A stretch of 6,208 nt of DNA from Gemmataceae bacterium (GTDB taxonomy: Bacteria > Planctomycetota > Planctomycetia > Gemmatales > Gemmataceae): assembly GCA_026418875.1 (NCBI GenBank), contig JAOAAM010000238.1:1-6208 (forward strand), in the 5' to 3' direction. The first letter of the stretch is position 1; each line of letters opens with the position of its first letter. Below the pieces are notes generated by a model. It had not been told where the DNA came from and ran no database searches. It saw only the letters and a program-made list of their open reading frames with translations. Positions 1 to 6,208 of the stretch are shown here, in pieces. A program made the translations under genes and the position numbers.

Positions 1-1461
1 ACCGACGACCGCCCAGGCCAGTTCGATCAACATGAAGACCGATTGGGCAAGCATTTGAATGCCGCTTCCTGCCTCGACCGTGGGCAGAACCGACCGCAGC
101 AAGGGGCGGCTGAATTCGCTCACGCTCAGCAGGAACCAGAAGACGGTGGTCCGAATGATCGCCCGGCGCAACCCGGGCGGCCCCACGCCGTCGACTTTGT
201 GGACGCGCAAGCCGACAAGCCGCTTCCCCAGCGACCAACCTCGGATCCCCTCGGGCACAGCAAAGTAGAGCAGCCAAACCACCCACTCCAACGCGAAAAC
301 GACCAGCGTCGTGGGAAAATCTCGGGTGGTGGGGTCGACCCAAGGGGTCGAGATCGCGATCAACAGTTGGGAGAATACGCCGACGAGAAACAAATCGACG
401 ACGGCGGCGAGGATTCGATAACCGAACCCACCCACGGATTCCTCCTTCGGTATGAGCCCTATCAGGGCTGCTCGAAGCGAATCGAGGTCGGGCCAACGTT
501 TGGCTTTGTCTCGCTCCAGCCCCCGCCGGACGATTCGGTCCAACTCAGCAGGAATCTCGGGTCGGACATCGCGAATCGACGGCGGATCTTCCGTGACAAT
601 TCGCGTCGCTGCGGCCAACACGTCACCGCCGGAGAATGGTGCTCGACCGGTCAGCAAAAAGTAGAGCGTGGCGCAGACCGAATACACGTCGGATTGAACA
701 TCTAAAGGCTGGCGTTTGATCTGTTCGGGAGAGGAGTACATCACCGTGCCGACGAACGCCCCTGTATGGGTGAGTTCGCCGTTCTCTTGGACCGACTTCG
801 CCAGGCCAAAATCGCCGACCTTGACCCGCCCCTTCTCGTCCACGAAGCAATTGGACGGCTTCACGTCGCGGTGGATGACCCCCAGGCGATGGGCTTCGCG
901 CAGGCCATCGATAATGTCGAGTGTTTTTTTGATGGCGTCGAGCGGTTCCAAGGGGCCGTGGCGATTCACCAGCGACGACAGGGTCGTGCCCGTCATCAAT
1001 TCCATGACGATGTACGGTTGCCCTTCGGCCTCGTCCGCCTCGATGACGAAGACGCACCGGGGATGCGCGATCATGCTGGCGAGGCGGCCCTCGAGTTTGA
1101 AGCGCTCCACGGCCGAGGCCGACATCGAAATTTCGGGTGAAATCAGTTTGATCGCCACCCGACGCGACGTGGGACGGTGTTCCGCCTCGAAGACGCAGCC
1201 CATCGCCCCGGCTCCGATGCGGCGAACCAGGCGGTAAGCCCCCAGTTCATCGCCCTCGACGTAAATGCGGGCGAACGACTCGGACGCCGTGACTTCACGC
1301 AGCGTGGTCGATCCGGAAGAGGGTGGGGCGACCGAGACCGTCGGCGTATCGTCCACGCCGCGCGGAAAGGTCGATAGCGATTGCCCGCATTGACTGCAAA
1401 ATCGCGGACGATCCCCGCTGAACAGAATCGTGTGCTGACAATACGGACACTGAAGCTGCAT
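1..1461 (-). CDS. Zinc-ribbon / Ser-Thr protein kinase / RDD membrane protein (C-terminus beyond window)
   Basis: This is a Hanks-type serine/threonine kinase fused to a membrane module; 487 codons are open down to base 1 with no stop, so the end is missing. Residues 5-25 form a zinc ribbon (C5-x2-C8, C22-x2-C25). A Ser/Thr/Pro-rich linker leads to the kinase at about 77-335. Visible there are the glycine loop GAGAMGCV (83-90), VAIK with K105, helix-C E124, the catalytic HRDVKPSN (H197, D199, K201, N204), DFG (217-219), SPE (244-246) and SDVYS (257-261), so all key catalytic residues are present. Residues 344 onward match an RDD domain: R349, D356, the motif GWSLGKRLVGLR (408-419) and about four hydrophobic segments (348-370, 384-402, 434-447, 469-487). 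The kinase should face the cytoplasm; its substrates are unknown. The ATG at 1461 is fixed by an in-frame TAG just upstream; the ribosome site is weak. It follows the S1 gene by 41 bases and is probably in the same operon. Confidence 0.93.
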   Translation of the reverse strand, partial: MQLQCPYCQHTILFSGDRPRFCSQCGQSLSTFPRGVDDTPTVSVAPPSSGSTTLREVTASESFARIYVEGDELGAYRLVRRIGAGAMGCVFEAEHRPTSRRVAIKLISPEISMSASAVERFKLEGRLASMIAHPRCVFVIEADEAEGQPYIVMELMTGTTLSSLVNRHGPLEPLDAIKKTLDIIDGLREAHRLGVIHRDVKPSNCFVDEKGRVKVGDFGLAKSVQENGELTHTGAFVGTVMYSSPEQIKRQPLDVQSDVYSVCATLYFLLTGRAPFSGGDVLAAATRIVTEDPPSIRDVRPEIPAELDRIVRRGLERDKAKRWPDLDSLRAALIGLIPKEESVGGFGYRILAAVVDLFLVGVFSQLLIAISTPWVDPTTRDFPTTLVVFALEWVVWLLYFAVPEGIRGWSLGKRLVGLRVHKVDGVGPPGLRRAIIRTTVFWFLLSVSEFSRPLLRSVLPTVEAGSGIQMLAQSVFMLIELAWAVVG

Positions 1462-1502
1462 ACCTGACTATTCGTATCAGCCGATCCGTTGTTTTCGACC
1501 TG

Positions 1503-2969
1503 TCAGCCGCTCGCTTCCTCTTTGCCCGGGATGAACCATTGGTTGCCGATTCCACCGCGTAGCTTGACGTTTCGCGGCCTCTCTTTCTCCTTGGGCGGCT
1601 CAGGGGCAGTCTCTGGGGCTGTGGCCGACTCTTCCTCCGCCGGGGCCGCCATTGCTTGCTTGATCGACAAGCTGATCCGACGGTTCTCTTTGTCCACGCT
1701 CAGCACTTTGACGTTCACCTCTTGGCCCGGCTGCAACACGGCCCCCGGCTTGCGAATTCGCTGGAGCGAGATCTCCGAGAGATGAACCAATCCCTCGATG
1801 CCTGGCTCCAACTCGACGAAGGCACCGAACTCGGCCAAGCGCGATACCTTCCGCGCGACGATCAGCCCGGGGTAATAACGCTGGGCGATGTCGTCCCAAG
1901 GGCTGCTCTGCGTCTGCTTCAGGCTCAAGCCGATCTTTCGAGCTGCTCGATCGAGCCGCACCACTTTTACTTCGACCCGTTCGCCAACTTTGACCACTTC
2001 CTCCGCAGAACCGATGCGAGACCAGCTCAGTTCCGACGTCGGGATCATGCCGTCGGCGCCACCCAGATCGACGAAGACGCCGAACGGTTGGATCGATCGG
2101 ACGACTCCTTGGCGGACTTGGCCCACCTCCAGCCCGGCCCAGAATTTCTCCCGCTGCCCATCCCGCTCTCGCTCCAAAAGGGCACGGCGGCTGACAACCA
2201 GGTTCCGCTCTTCGGGTTTCACCTCCGTCACCACGCAACGCAAACGCTGGTTGAGGAACTGCTCTGGCTGTTCCACCCGGTAAAGGTCGATCTGACTGAT
2301 CGGCATGAAACCGCGGATGCCGTTCACATCCACGCTCAGCCCCCCCTTGTTCGTGCCGGTGACTCGCGCTTCCACCGTCATGCCGACGGCGACGGAAGAC
2401 CAATCGACCGTTTGCACCGCACCCAGCCGACGCAGAAGCAGCAGGCCGTTGGCGGCGTCGTACCGGTCGATTTCGACGTCCACGGGATCGCCGATGCTGG
2501 GCCGACCCTCTGGAAATTGCTGGAGCGAGAGCACGCCCTGACTGCGGCCGCCCGGCAGGTCGACGAACACATCGCCGCCGTGGATGGCGACGATCCGACC
2601 CCGCTTCGGCCCCTCGGACGGCTTCCCCGAACGTCCGGCAGGCTCGCGGCCGATCAGCGTCCCCTCGTCGAATCCCGCCAGGGCTGCCTGCAACTCGTCC
2701 TCCAACTCCGCATCTAACTGCCGCAAATTCGGCGTCTTGGTCTCGAGTCGGGCCGGTACCTCCGCCACACCGGGCGTCGGGCCAGCCGTCTCCTCCTCCG
2801 GCTGCCGCTGCGGCGGAATACGCTCTCGCTCCCGGCGACGCAACCGTTCGATCCGTTCCGGCAGGGGGCGCGCGTCGGCAGTCGGGTTTTCCGCAGCCGG
2901 GTTCTCGCTCGGCAGGTTCTCACCGGACGACGTCGGTTCTCGCTCCGGAACCGCGGGTTTCTCGCTCAT
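1503..2969 (-). CDS. S1 RNA-binding domain protein with four S1 repeats
   Basis: A complete 488-residue protein, TGA stop at 1503-1505. Residues 1-115 are charged, Pro/Glu/Arg-rich and probably disordered, with imperfect ENP repeats near 17-30. Four S1 (OB-fold) domains follow: about 121-181 (GRIVAIHGGDVFVDL, the most divergent), 193-262 (ending VVSRRA), 280-351 (SIQPFGVFVDLGGADGMIPTSELS region, ending GLSLKQ) and 365-438 (AEFGAFVELEPGIEGLVHLSE region, ending SLSIKQA). A Glu/Pro-rich linker and a short conserved-looking tail, GGIGNQWF (472-479), close the protein. S1 domains bind single-stranded RNA. By family the protein may act in translation initiation or RNA handling. It is shorter than the six-domain E. 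coli ribosomal protein S1, so calling it rpsA would be unsafe, and it may be a paralogue. The ATG at 2969 has a good Shine-Dalgarno, and an in-frame TAG lies upstream with no other start between. The kinase gene follows on the same strand. Confidence 0.93.
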   Translation of the reverse strand: MSEKPAVPEREPTSSGENLPSENPAAENPTADARPLPERIERLRRRERERIPPQRQPEEETAGPTPGVAEVPARLETKTPNLRQLDAELEDELQAALAGFDEGTLIGREPAGRSGKPSEGPKRGRIVAIHGGDVFVDLPGGRSQGVLSLQQFPEGRPSIGDPVDVEIDRYDAANGLLLLRRLGAVQTVDWSSVAVGMTVEARVTGTNKGGLSVDVNGIRGFMPISQIDLYRVEQPEQFLNQRLRCVVTEVKPEERNLVVSRRALLERERDGQREKFWAGLEVGQVRQGVVRSIQPFGVFVDLGGADGMIPTSELSWSRIGSAEEVVKVGERVEVKVVRLDRAARKIGLSLKQTQSSPWDDIAQRYYPGLIVARKVSRLAEFGAFVELEPGIEGLVHLSEISLQRIRKPGAVLQPGQEVNVKVLSVDKENRRISLSIKQAMAAPAEEESATAPETAPEPPKEKERPRNVKLRGGIGNQWFIPGKEEASG

Positions 2970-2975
2970 GGTCGA

Positions 2976-2980
2976 TCCTT
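2976..2980 (-). promoter_or_regulatory. Ribosome binding site of the S1-domain gene
   Basis: On the minus strand this reads AAGGA, six bases before the ATG at 2969. It is a near-consensus Shine-Dalgarno at a normal distance and supports that start. It is the clearest ribosome site in the window. Confidence 0.7.
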
Positions 2981-3132
2981 CAAGACGGCACTTGGTTAAC
3001 TCTTTAGTCTATTGGACCGACCCAGCGACGAAGAGCTACACCGCTGCGAACTTAACCGGCAACCGACGAAACGATTCCATAAGATGAAGAGGTACCTTCC
3101 TCCACCCCGGGCAGTGGATTCGTGATCCAAGC

Positions 3133-3136
3133 GGGA
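3133..3136 (+). promoter_or_regulatory. Weak ribosome binding site of the heme dehydrogenase gene
   Basis: GGGA lies eight bases before the ATG at 3145. The match to a Shine-Dalgarno is short, but the start itself is secure because the next in-frame codons upstream offer no ATG, GTG or TTG before a TGA at 3085-3087, and because a signal peptide begins right at this ATG. Confidence 0.4.
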
Positions 3137-3144
3137 ACGAGATT

Positions 3145-6100
3145 ATGAGGCGATTCGTGCTGCTGGCCGCCGTGGCCGCCGTGGCTGTCGTCGGCCCGCT
3201 GTTTGCTCAACGCGAGTTCGGCTTCGACAACACGAAACCTTCAGGCCAGCCTTATCTTGCGGCGGAAGAGACGGTGCGGCGGATGAAGGTGGCAGACGGC
3301 TTCGAGGTGAAGCTGTTCGCGGCCGAGCCGATGATCGTCAACCCCATCGCCTTCACCCTCGATGAGAAAGGCCGTGTCTGGGCCGTCGAATGTTTCGAGT
3401 ATCCCAAGCGAACTCCGCCCGGGCAGATGCCGCGTGACCGCATCGTCATCCTGGAGGACACCGACGGCGACGGCGTGTGCGACAAGCGGACCGTCTTCGC
3501 CGAAGGAAAAGATTTCCCCGTGCCTTTTGACCTGGCCAGTGGCATCGAGGTGGGGCACGGCGGCGTATTTCTCGGCGCGCCACCCTACCTGTGGTTCATC
3601 GAAAACAAAAACGACAAGCCCGGGCGGTTCGAGATCTTGCTTAAAGGCTTCGGCAGCCACGACACCCACGAGACCCTGAACACGTTCCAATGGGGCCCGG
3701 ATGGTTGGCTTTACGGTCTGCACGGCGTGTTCACCTACTCCGAAGTGGTCTCCGGCGAGGGCGAGGGCGGCCCCCCCGTCCGCATGAATGCCGCCGTCTG
3801 GCGCTTCCACCCCCGCACCAAAAAATTCGAGATTTTCTCCGAGGGCACGAGCAACCCGTGGGGGATGGATTGGCGAAACACCGATGGCGAATTCATCCTG
3901 TGCTGCTGCGTCATCCCGCACTTGTATCACATGGTTCCCGGCGGCATCTACCGCCGACAAGCCGGGGCCAGCTTCAATCCGTTCGCCTACGGCGAATTGC
4001 AGGAAATTTGCGACCACACCTTCCATCGGGAGAGTGGTTGGGCGCACGCGGGTCTGATTTCCCTCGACGCACCCCACATCCCCGCCCCGTACCGCAATAG
4101 CGTGATCTTCGGAAGTATTCACGGATGTTCGATCAAACAGAACGTCCTGGTTCGCCGCGGCTCGACGTTCGTCGCGCACCGAGGCGACGATTTCCTCGTC
4201 AGTGGCGACAAGAACTTTCGCCCCATCAACATGAAATGGGGTCCCAACGGCGAAATCTTCCTCAGCGATTGGCACGACCAGAACCCCTGCCACCAGGCGA
4301 AACCTGACGATTGGGACTACGAGCGCGGCCGGATTTACCGCATCGTGCCGAAGGGCGTGACGACGAAAAAAGCCGAGGACCTGTCGCAATTGCCGGACGA
4401 TGAGTTGATCGGCAAAACTCTCGATCCGAACCCGTACGTCAGCCGACAATCGCTTCGACTGTTGTACGAACGAGGTGTTCGCCGGGAGGACATCGGTGTC
4501 AACAAGCCGAAATTCCGCTCCTGGGCCGAGGTTCGACAATGGCAAGCGATCCGCGGTGATGGCCGATTCGATCCGGTGATGGTGGAAGGCTCCAACACGC
4601 TGGCTTTAGCGTGGCTGGCACGGTTCACCGGTGAGCAGGATACGCTCTCCGACGAGGTGTACGCCAAGCTGCTCCGGGCCATCGCTCCGTGGATCGAGAA
4701 TCCGTTGCCCATGCACTCGATCCTTCGTCGAGAAATCGCTTCGTTGGCCCTCCGCTTCGTAGGACGGCGCGACGTCACCGGCCTGTTGCATCAACTGATG
4801 CTCGTGTCCGAAGATAGCCACGACCCCGTCATTCCCCACTTGGTTTGGCTGGGGTACGAACAAGTGTTGGCCAAAGCGTCCACCGCGATCATGGATGCCG
4901 AAATGGCCTGGCTCAAGATGCAATGCCAGCCGAAACCCCGGACCGTCCGTGACAGCGGGGCGGCCCCAAGCCCGATGATCACGCACTACATCGTGCCGCG
5001 CGTCATGCGCCGCTTGCTGGCGGAAAACCGGGCCGAGTACCGGCAACGTTGCGTCGATTTCGTCCACGAGCTTGCCCAGGTCAAGTCGCCTGCCCGGCTG
5101 CCCGCCCTGGAGGGTATGGTCGTCGCTCTGCGCGATCAGATCGTCGACATGCCCCGCGGTTGGCCCGAGGTCCGCGGCAAGCTGCTCGCCGAAGATGACG
5201 ATGCCATCCGCCGACTCGTCAATCAATTGGATGTTAGTTTCCGCGACCCCGAGGCGATGCGAAGGGCGTTCGAAATCGCCCGGGATCCGACCCACCCCCC
5301 CTCGGAGCGGGCCGATGCGGTGCGTCGCCTGGCTCGGTTGCAACACCCTCAAGCCCGACCGACGCTCCTGGCTCTTGCCCGAGGCAACGAACCCCTCGCG
5401 GTTCGTGTCGAGGCCATGCGTAGCCTGAGTTTGCTACGTGACGGCGACCTGGCCGAGGAAATCTTGCGGCACTGGTCCGAATACCCCGCCGAAGTCCGCG
5501 TCGAGGCAGCGAATGTGCTGGCCAGCCGACGAGAGTGGGCCGGCCCATTGCTCCAAGCCGTCGGCGACAAGATCGTCGCCCGACAGGACCTGACCGACAA
5601 CACCATCTTGCGTATCCGAGCCTTCAACGACGCGGGATTGAATGAGCAGATCGAACGCGTCTGGGGCCGCTTCCGGGCCACGCCGAAAGAACTCGAAGCG
5701 CTCATCCATCGCATGCGCCAAAGCCTCAGCCGGGGTGCCGCGTCTTGGGAGAAGGGGAAGCAAGTTTTCGATCAGCATTGCGCGAAGTGCCACCGTTTCG
5801 ACGGTCGCGGTGCCGACGTGGGGCCGTCCCTCGATGGAGCCGCCCGCGATGTCGAATACCTGCTGGCGAACATCCTCGATCCCAATCGGGTCATCGGTGC
5901 CCCGTACTTCGTCCACAGCATCGAGCGAAAAGACGGAACCACGGAGGTTGGCCTGCTCGTCGCCGAGGATCCGCAACGGATCACGCTGAAAGTCGAAAAC
6001 GGCGTGGAAAAAATCATCGCCAAGGCCGACATCGAGAGCCACACCATCCAGGAAAAGTCGATGATGCCCGAGGGACTGGCAGCCGGCATGACCGAGCAGG

Positions 6101-6208
6101 ACTTCCGTGATCTGATCCGCTACGTCATGGCGCATCCTTTCGTGCCCAAAGTCGTGATCGACGGTCAGTCACACGACGTCCCCGTGACCCTGTCTCTTAT
6201 ACACATCT
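3145..6208 (+). CDS. Secreted PVC-type membrane-bound dehydrogenase with CxxCH heme domain (3' end missing)
   Basis: An exported multidomain redox protein; 1015 genuine codons (to 6189), then adapter. Residues 1-21 are a Sec signal peptide (RR, hydrophobic core, likely cut LFA|Q). Residues about 46-402 resemble the beta-propeller 'putative membrane-bound dehydrogenase' domain (TIGR02604-like). Motifs there include a calcium-loop-like DTDGDGVCD (D105, D107, D109, D113), GSHDTHETLNTFQWGPDGWLYGLHG-type residues (H172, H175, G184-L189), and SDWHDQNPCH (374-383) before GRIYRI. Residues about 415-850 are helical with HEAT-like stretches (418-445, 720-800). Residues about 866-997 fit the Pirellula/Verrucomicrobium-type heme domain (TIGR02603-like), with C879-A-K-C882-H883 binding heme c and M973 or M974 in MMPEGL as a possible distal ligand. 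The family is thought to oxidise sugars or alcohols in the periplasm, but the substrate is unknown. Residues after 1000 begin a tail of unknown length. C253-C255 form an unusual Cys triplet. Confidence 0.93.
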   Translation, partial: MRRFVLLAAVAAVAVVGPLFAQREFGFDNTKPSGQPYLAAEETVRRMKVADGFEVKLFAAEPMIVNPIAFTLDEKGRVWAVECFEYPKRTPPGQMPRDRIVILEDTDGDGVCDKRTVFAEGKDFPVPFDLASGIEVGHGGVFLGAPPYLWFIENKNDKPGRFEILLKGFGSHDTHETLNTFQWGPDGWLYGLHGVFTYSEVVSGEGEGGPPVRMNAAVWRFHPRTKKFEIFSEGTSNPWGMDWRNTDGEFILCCCVIPHLYHMVPGGIYRRQAGASFNPFAYGELQEICDHTFHRESGWAHAGLISLDAPHIPAPYRNSVIFGSIHGCSIKQNVLVRRGSTFVAHRGDDFLVSGDKNFRPINMKWGPNGEIFLSDWHDQNPCHQAKPDDWDYERGRIYRIVPKGVTTKKAEDLSQLPDDELIGKTLDPNPYVSRQSLRLLYERGVRREDIGVNKPKFRSWAEVRQWQAIRGDGRFDPVMVEGSNTLALAWLARFTGEQDTLSDEVYAKLLRAIAPWIENPLPMHSILRREIASLALRFVGRRDVTGLLHQLMLVSEDSHDPVIPHLVWLGYEQVLAKASTAIMDAEMAWLKMQCQPKPRTVRDSGAAPSPMITHYIVPRVMRRLLAENRAEYRQRCVDFVHELAQVKSPARLPALEGMVVALRDQIVDMPRGWPEVRGKLLAEDDDAIRRLVNQLDVSFRDPEAMRRAFEIARDPTHPPSERADAVRRLARLQHPQARPTLLALARGNEPLAVRVEAMRSLSLLRDGDLAEEILRHWSEYPAEVRVEAANVLASRREWAGPLLQAVGDKIVARQDLTDNTILRIRAFNDAGLNEQIERVWGRFRATPKELEALIHRMRQSLSRGAASWEKGKQVFDQHCAKCHRFDGRGADVGPSLDGAARDVEYLLANILDPNRVIGAPYFVHSIERKDGTTEVGLLVAEDPQRITLKVENGVEKIIAKADIESHTIQEKSMMPEGLAAGMTEQDFRDLIRYVMAHPFVPKVVIDGQSHDVPVTLSLIHI
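3166..3183 (+). repeat. Tandem 9-bp repeat in the signal peptide
   Basis: GCCGCCGTG occurs twice head to tail, in frame, encoding AAVAAV in the hydrophobic core of the dehydrogenase signal peptide. A gain or loss of a copy would keep the frame and only change the core length by three residues. It is probably a simple duplication with no further role. Confidence 0.6.
5779..5793 (+). other. CxxCH heme c attachment motif
   Basis: Codons 879-883 of the dehydrogenase read C-A-K-C-H. The two cysteines would form thioether bonds to heme c, and the histidine would be the proximal iron ligand. The context (GKQVFDQHCAKCHRFDGRG, then VGPSLDG) is the normal start of a class I cytochrome c fold. It is the only CxxCH in the protein, so one heme is expected. 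Confidence 0.9.
6190..6208. other. Nextera/Tn5 mosaic-end adapter sequence (sequencing artefact)
   Basis: The last 19 bases are CTGTCTCTTATACACATCT, a perfect copy of the 19-base synthetic mosaic end used in Tn5 tagmentation libraries. Natural IS50 ends differ from it: the mosaic end is an engineered hybrid of outside and inside ends. It sits flush with the sequence end, as expected from untrimmed read-through. Translated in the dehydrogenase frame it gives LSLIHI, a known adapter-derived peptide start. Genuine sequence ends at about 6189, or a base on either side if chance matches extend the junction. Confidence 0.97.

Larger units (their letters stand above)
2970..3144. promoter_or_regulatory. 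Divergent intergenic region between the S1 gene and the heme dehydrogenase
   Basis: These 175 bases separate two divergently transcribed genes and must carry the start signals for both, unless a promoter lies inside a gene. In-frame stops close both upstream flanks: TAG for the S1 gene, and TGA at 3085-3087 for the dehydrogenase. No strong sigma70-type promoter could be picked by eye. A weak minus-strand -10 candidate, TAGACT, lies near 3006-3011 without a good -35 partner. GGTTAA (2994-2999) and TTAACC (3052-3057) form an inverted pair, but it is short and widely spaced. No riboswitch, small ORF or terminator was recognised. Confidence 0.45.

Noticed and set aside
43..705. Plus-strand open frame of 220 codons at the left end
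   Set aside because: It lies opposite the kinase's catalytic C-lobe and RDD domain, whose motifs are unambiguous. Its translation is low-complexity and unlike any family I know.
923..929. Run of seven T (seven A in the kinase mRNA) as a possible slippage or frameshift site
   Set aside because: The kinase frame is intact on both sides of the run and keeps its family motifs, so there is no sign of a frameshift or programmed slippage.
1462..1502. Possible terminator or separate promoter between the S1 and kinase genes
   Set aside because: The 41 bases show no GC-rich hairpin followed by T residues and no recognisable -35/-10 pair.
1656..2717. Plus-strand open frame of 353 codons opposite the S1 gene
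   Set aside because: It mirrors the four S1 domains on the other strand. Its His/Asp/Leu-rich composition is typical of an antisense shadow, and it has no family motif.
2994..3057. GGTTAA...TTAACC inverted pair in the intergenic region as an operator
   Set aside because: The arms are only six bases and 52 bases apart, a distance and length easily met by chance. No matching regulator gene is present.
3771..3777. Run of seven C in the dehydrogenase as a possible sequencing frameshift
   Set aside because: The same frame continues with family motifs before and after, so the length appears correct.
3241..4545. Minus-strand open frame of 434 codons opposite the dehydrogenase
   Set aside because: The plus-strand frame through the same bases has clear domain motifs and a signal peptide. 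The antisense frame shows no recognisable family motif, and long shadow frames are expected in GC-rich coding DNA.
4606..6135. Minus-strand open frames opposite the dehydrogenase 3' half (4606-5352 and 5434-6135)
   Set aside because: They are antisense to the HEAT-like and heme regions, where the plus-strand frame is continuous and carries CxxCH. No motif supports them.

Overview
The window looks like ordinary chromosomal DNA from a GC-rich planctomycete. I base that on the protein families: a large exported dehydrogenase with a C-terminal 'PVC-type' CxxCH heme domain, which is characteristic of Planctomycetes and Verrucomicrobia, and a zinc-ribbon/Ser-Thr kinase/RDD fusion, a style common in Planctomycetes. 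The family architectures suggest a Gemmata-like lineage, but that is inference and no rRNA or marker gene is present to settle it.

Layout: three protein genes fill almost the whole window. (1) Minus strand, 1461 to beyond base 1: a membrane-anchored Ser/Thr protein kinase, C-terminally cut by the window edge. It has no stop codon inside the window, so simple ORF calling can miss it. (2) Minus strand, 2969 to 1503: a 488-residue protein with four S1 RNA-binding domains. It lies 41 bases upstream of the kinase on the same strand, with no obvious terminator between, so the two are probably co-transcribed. (3) Plus strand, 3145 to the right end: a secreted beta-propeller / HEAT-like / cytochrome c protein of more than 1015 residues, transcribed divergently from the S1 gene across a 175-base intergenic region. 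It is also incomplete.

The last 19 bases (6190-6208) are a perfect copy of the synthetic Tn5 mosaic end used in Nextera-type libraries. They are almost certainly untrimmed adapter, so the final six codons of gene 3 as it appears here are artificial and the contig really ends at about 6189.

How the genes work together: the S1 protein and the kinase form a plausible cytoplasmic/inner-membrane RNA-binding and signalling pair, but no direct link can be read from the sequence. The divergent exported dehydrogenase is likely part of periplasmic substrate oxidation with electron transfer through its heme domain. No tRNA, rRNA, CRISPR array, insertion sequence or prophage gene was seen. I found no convincing undescribed system. 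The points most worth a second look are the adapter tail, the kinase architecture and the S1-kinase pairing.
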